Assembly: GCF_013911755.1 (NCBI RefSeq)
Contig: NZ_JACESP010000023.1
Coordinates: forward strand, 1-64,000
Source of the DNA: Sphingosinicella sp.
GTDB taxonomy: Bacteria > Pseudomonadota > Alphaproteobacteria > Sphingomonadales > Sphingomonadaceae
DNA: 64,000 nucleotides
Direction: 5' to 3'
Shown here: positions 62,080-64,000 of the stretch, in pieces
How positions within the stretch are numbered: position 1 is the stretch's first letter
Layout of the letters: every line of letters begins with the position of its first letter
Program-made: the position numbers and the translations under genes
The notes under the pieces: generated by a model
Seen by the model: the letters and a program-made list of their open reading frames with translations, nothing else
Database searches by the model: none
Told to the model about the DNA's origin: nothing

Positions 62080-63101
62080 GCGGCGGCCGTGATCGCCTCG
62101 ATGCGCTGATGGCGCGCGGCTGTGCCTTCCTTGGCACACGCTATGCGATCATGGCCGGTGCGATGACCTGGGTTTCGGAGCGGAATCTCGTTTCCGCGAT
62201 CTCGAACGCCGGCGGCTTCGGCATGATCGCGTGCGGCGCGATGGACCCGGCGCGGCTGCGCGAGGAAATCGTCGCGACACGCGCGCTGACGGACAAGCCG
62301 TTCGGCGTCAACCTCATCACGATGCACCCCGCGCTCCTCGACCTCATCCAGGTCTGCGCGGAGGAGAAGGTCGGCCATATCGCGCTCGCGGGCGGGATTC
62401 CCTCTGGCCCGGCGATTGCGGCGGTGAAAGCGGCGGGCGCCAAGCTCATCTGCTTCGCGCCCGCGCTCGCGTTCGCGAAGAAGCTGGTGCGTTCGGGCGT
62501 CGATGCGCTCGTCATCGAAGGCACTGAGGCGGGCGGCCACGTTGGCCCTGTTTCCACGACAGTGCTGGCGCAGGAAATCCTGCCCAACATCACCGACGTG
62601 CCCGTGTTCGTCGCGGGCGGCATCGGCCACGGCGAGGCGATCGCGGCGTTCCTTGAAATGGGCGCGGCGGGCGTCCAGCTCGGCACGCGCTTCGTCTGCG
62701 CGACCGAGAGCGTGGCGCATCCGAAGTTCAAGCAGGCGTTCATCCGCGCCGCCGCGCGCGACGCCGTGGCGAGCGTGCAGATCGATCCGCGGCTGCCGGT
62801 GATCCCCGTCCGCGCGCTCAAGAACGCGGGGACCGAGGCGTTCACCGCCAAGCAGCGCGAGGTCGCGGCGCTTCTCGACGCGGGCGCCGTGGATATGGAC
62901 GCCGCGCAGCTTCAGATCGAACATTACTGGGCGGGCGCGCTGCGCCGCGCTGTGGTAGAGGGAGACGTCGAGAACGGTTCTCTGATGGCGGGCCAGTCCG
63001 TCGGCATGGTGAAGCGCGAGGAACCGGTGCAGGCGATCATCGACGAACTGGTCAGCGAGGCGGCGGCGGCACTCGCGCGGCGCGGCGCACAGGCTGCATG
63101 A
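62076..63101 (+). CDS. Nitronate monooxygenase (NPD family)
   Basis: This 341-residue FMN TIM-barrel protein has the NPD signatures AMTWVSERNLVSAISNAGG, VIEGTEAGGHVG and VFVAGGIGHGEAIAAFLEMGA. Members oxidise nitronates or act as enoyl reductases, so the real substrate is open. The GTG start overlaps the lysC stop (GTGA), and its own stop overlaps the ptsP start (ATGA). Confidence 0.88.
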   Translation: MSGGRDRLDALMARGCAFLGTRYAIMAGAMTWVSERNLVSAISNAGGFGMIACGAMDPARLREEIVATRALTDKPFGVNLITMHPALLDLIQVCAEEKVGHIALAGGIPSGPAIAAVKAAGAKLICFAPALAFAKKLVRSGVDALVIEGTEAGGHVGPVSTTVLAQEILPNITDVPVFVAGGIGHGEAIAAFLEMGAAGVQLGTRFVCATESVAHPKFKQAFIRAAARDAVASVQIDPRLPVIPVRALKNAGTEAFTAKQREVAALLDAGAVDMDAAQLQIEHYWAGALRRAVVEGDVENGSLMAGQSVGMVKREEPVQAIIDELVSEAAAALARRGAQAA

Positions 63102-64000
63102 ACGCCGAGAGAAACGTCTCGGCAACCAGCGCCGCGCGCGAAATCCTGCGGCGCCTTCACGATGTCATGGCGACAAAGGCGGGCGCGCAGGCGAAGCTGA
63201 ACCGCGTCGTCGATATTGTCGCGGGCGCGCTCTCGTCCGAAGTGTGCTCGGTGTATCTGCTGCGCGACGGTGTGCTCGAACTCTTCGCGACGCGCGGCCT
63301 TGCGCAGTCCGCCGTGCATGTCACGCGGCTTGCGGTGGGCGAGGGCCTCGTCGGCACGATCGCGAAGACGCGCGAACCGCTGAACCTCGCCGAAGCGAAG
63401 GCGCACCCGGACTTCGCCTACAAGCCGGAAACGGGCGAAGAGAGCTTTCACAGCTTTTCAGGCGTGCCGATCATCCGGCAGGAAACCGCGATCGGCGTGC
63501 TTGCCGTGCAGCATGTCGATCCGCGCGAATATGCCGACATCGAGATCGAGGCGCTGCAGACGACGGCGATGGTGCTCGCGGAACTGATCGCGTCGGCGGG
63601 TCTCGTCGATGACCAGACCGTGCAGCAGGCGCGCGAGCGCGAGAGCCGCCCGGCCCGCATGACCGGCCTGAAGCTCGTCGACGGCGTCGGGCGCGGGCAG
63701 GCGGTGTTCCACCAGCCGCGCGTCATCGTCGAACATACGGTTGCCGATGACATCGAAGCGGAGCGCAGACGCGTCTATGCCGCTTTCGAGATGATGCGCG
63801 AGCAGATCGACAACATGATGGGCCAGGCCGAGTTCGCGGCGCCCGGCGATCATGACGAGATCCTCGAGACCTACAAGATGTTCGCCTACGACGAGGGCTG
63901 GTCGCGGCGGATCAACGAGGCGATCGATACCGGCCTTACCGCCGAGGCGGCGATCGAGCGCGTGCAGATGAAGACGCGCTCGCGAATGCGTGCCACGAAG
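63098..64000 (+). CDS. ptsP: PEP-protein phosphotransferase PtsP (EI-Ntr), 3' end outside window
   Basis: The first 301 codons are visible and the frame is open to the window edge. Residues about 25-165 form a GAF domain (LNRVVDIVAGALSSEVCSVYL; GEGLVGTIAKTREPLNLAEA), and the enzyme I N-terminal domain begins with RPARMTGLKLVDGVGRGQAVF. EI-Ntr autophosphorylates from PEP and feeds the nitrogen PTS regulatory chain. The ATG overlaps the stop of the preceding gene by four bases. Confidence 0.9.
   Translation, partial: MNAERNVSATSAAREILRRLHDVMATKAGAQAKLNRVVDIVAGALSSEVCSVYLLRDGVLELFATRGLAQSAVHVTRLAVGEGLVGTIAKTREPLNLAEAKAHPDFAYKPETGEESFHSFSGVPIIRQETAIGVLAVQHVDPREYADIEIEALQTTAMVLAELIASAGLVDDQTVQQARERESRPARMTGLKLVDGVGRGQAVFHQPRVIVEHTVADDIEAERRRVYAAFEMMREQIDNMMGQAEFAAPGDHDEILETYKMFAYDEGWSRRINEAIDTGLTAEAAIERVQMKTRSRMRATK

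Overview
This is a dense, GC-rich stretch of bacterial chromosome carrying about 55 genes on both strands, the last of them cut by the window edge. Gene content points to an alphaproteobacterium, most likely a sphingomonad (Sphingomonadales). The pointers are a DUF2093 gene directly after xseA, purD divergent from xseA, a ptsP-type EI(Ntr) behind lysC, ligase-associated DNA repair genes, two large TonB-dependent receptors with oxygenase/sulfotransferase-like neighbours, and adrenodoxin-type ferredoxin. No RNA gene, CRISPR array, insertion sequence or prophage was recognised. The species call is inference from gene families and synteny, not from a search.

Layout. 0.1-6.8 kb: OxyR-type regulator, ketopantoate reductase, quinone oxidoreductase, SDR, a soluble globin-coupled chemoreceptor, and an APH-like kinase with its DUF6285 partner. 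6.8-9.4 kb: sdhCDA, with no sdhB. 9.4-12.7 kb: aldo/keto reductase, an unlisted 52-aa gene, a RES/Xre toxin-antitoxin pair with a palindromic operator, and a methyltransferase. 12.9-24.6 kb: envelope and housekeeping genes (MBL-fold hydrolase, OmpA lipoprotein, CorC-type transporter, DUF1003, HD-GYP, secreted leucyl aminopeptidase, purD plus a second kinase, xseA, DUF2093). 25.0-30.5 kb: TonB receptor with strong terminator, 2OG-Fe(II) oxygenase and sulfotransferase-like protein. 30.5-33.1 kb: clpB with a heat-shock-type promoter.

33.3-46.5 kb is the most interesting part, a cluster that reads as scavenging of D-amino acids or peptidoglycan fragments. It has three divergent units. One is a four-gene operon: a class A beta-lactamase-like protein without the Glu166 motif, an N-acyl-D-amino-acid deacylase, a D-serine-dehydratase-like PLP enzyme, and a single-chain fusion of a beta-lactamase/DD-peptidase domain to a VanX-like D-Ala-D-Ala dipeptidase. 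Then come an XRE-cupin regulator facing a TonB receptor, and a DgcN (DUF1611) gene followed by a second exported D-acylase. Both deacylases lack the usual HxH metal pair and carry Glu where D-aminoacylase has a metal-bridging Cys.

46.5-64 kb: ubiG, a LytTR two-component pair, ferredoxin, an AlkA-like glycosylase, pdeM, a tandem retropepsin, an Lhr-like helicase, a divergent DUF2239 gene with two palindromic operators (its C-terminal half looks like a ribbon-helix-helix), asd, a LOG-family gene probably starting at CTG, a dienelactone hydrolase, an M16 peptidase, and the overlapping lysC-npd-ptsP operon.
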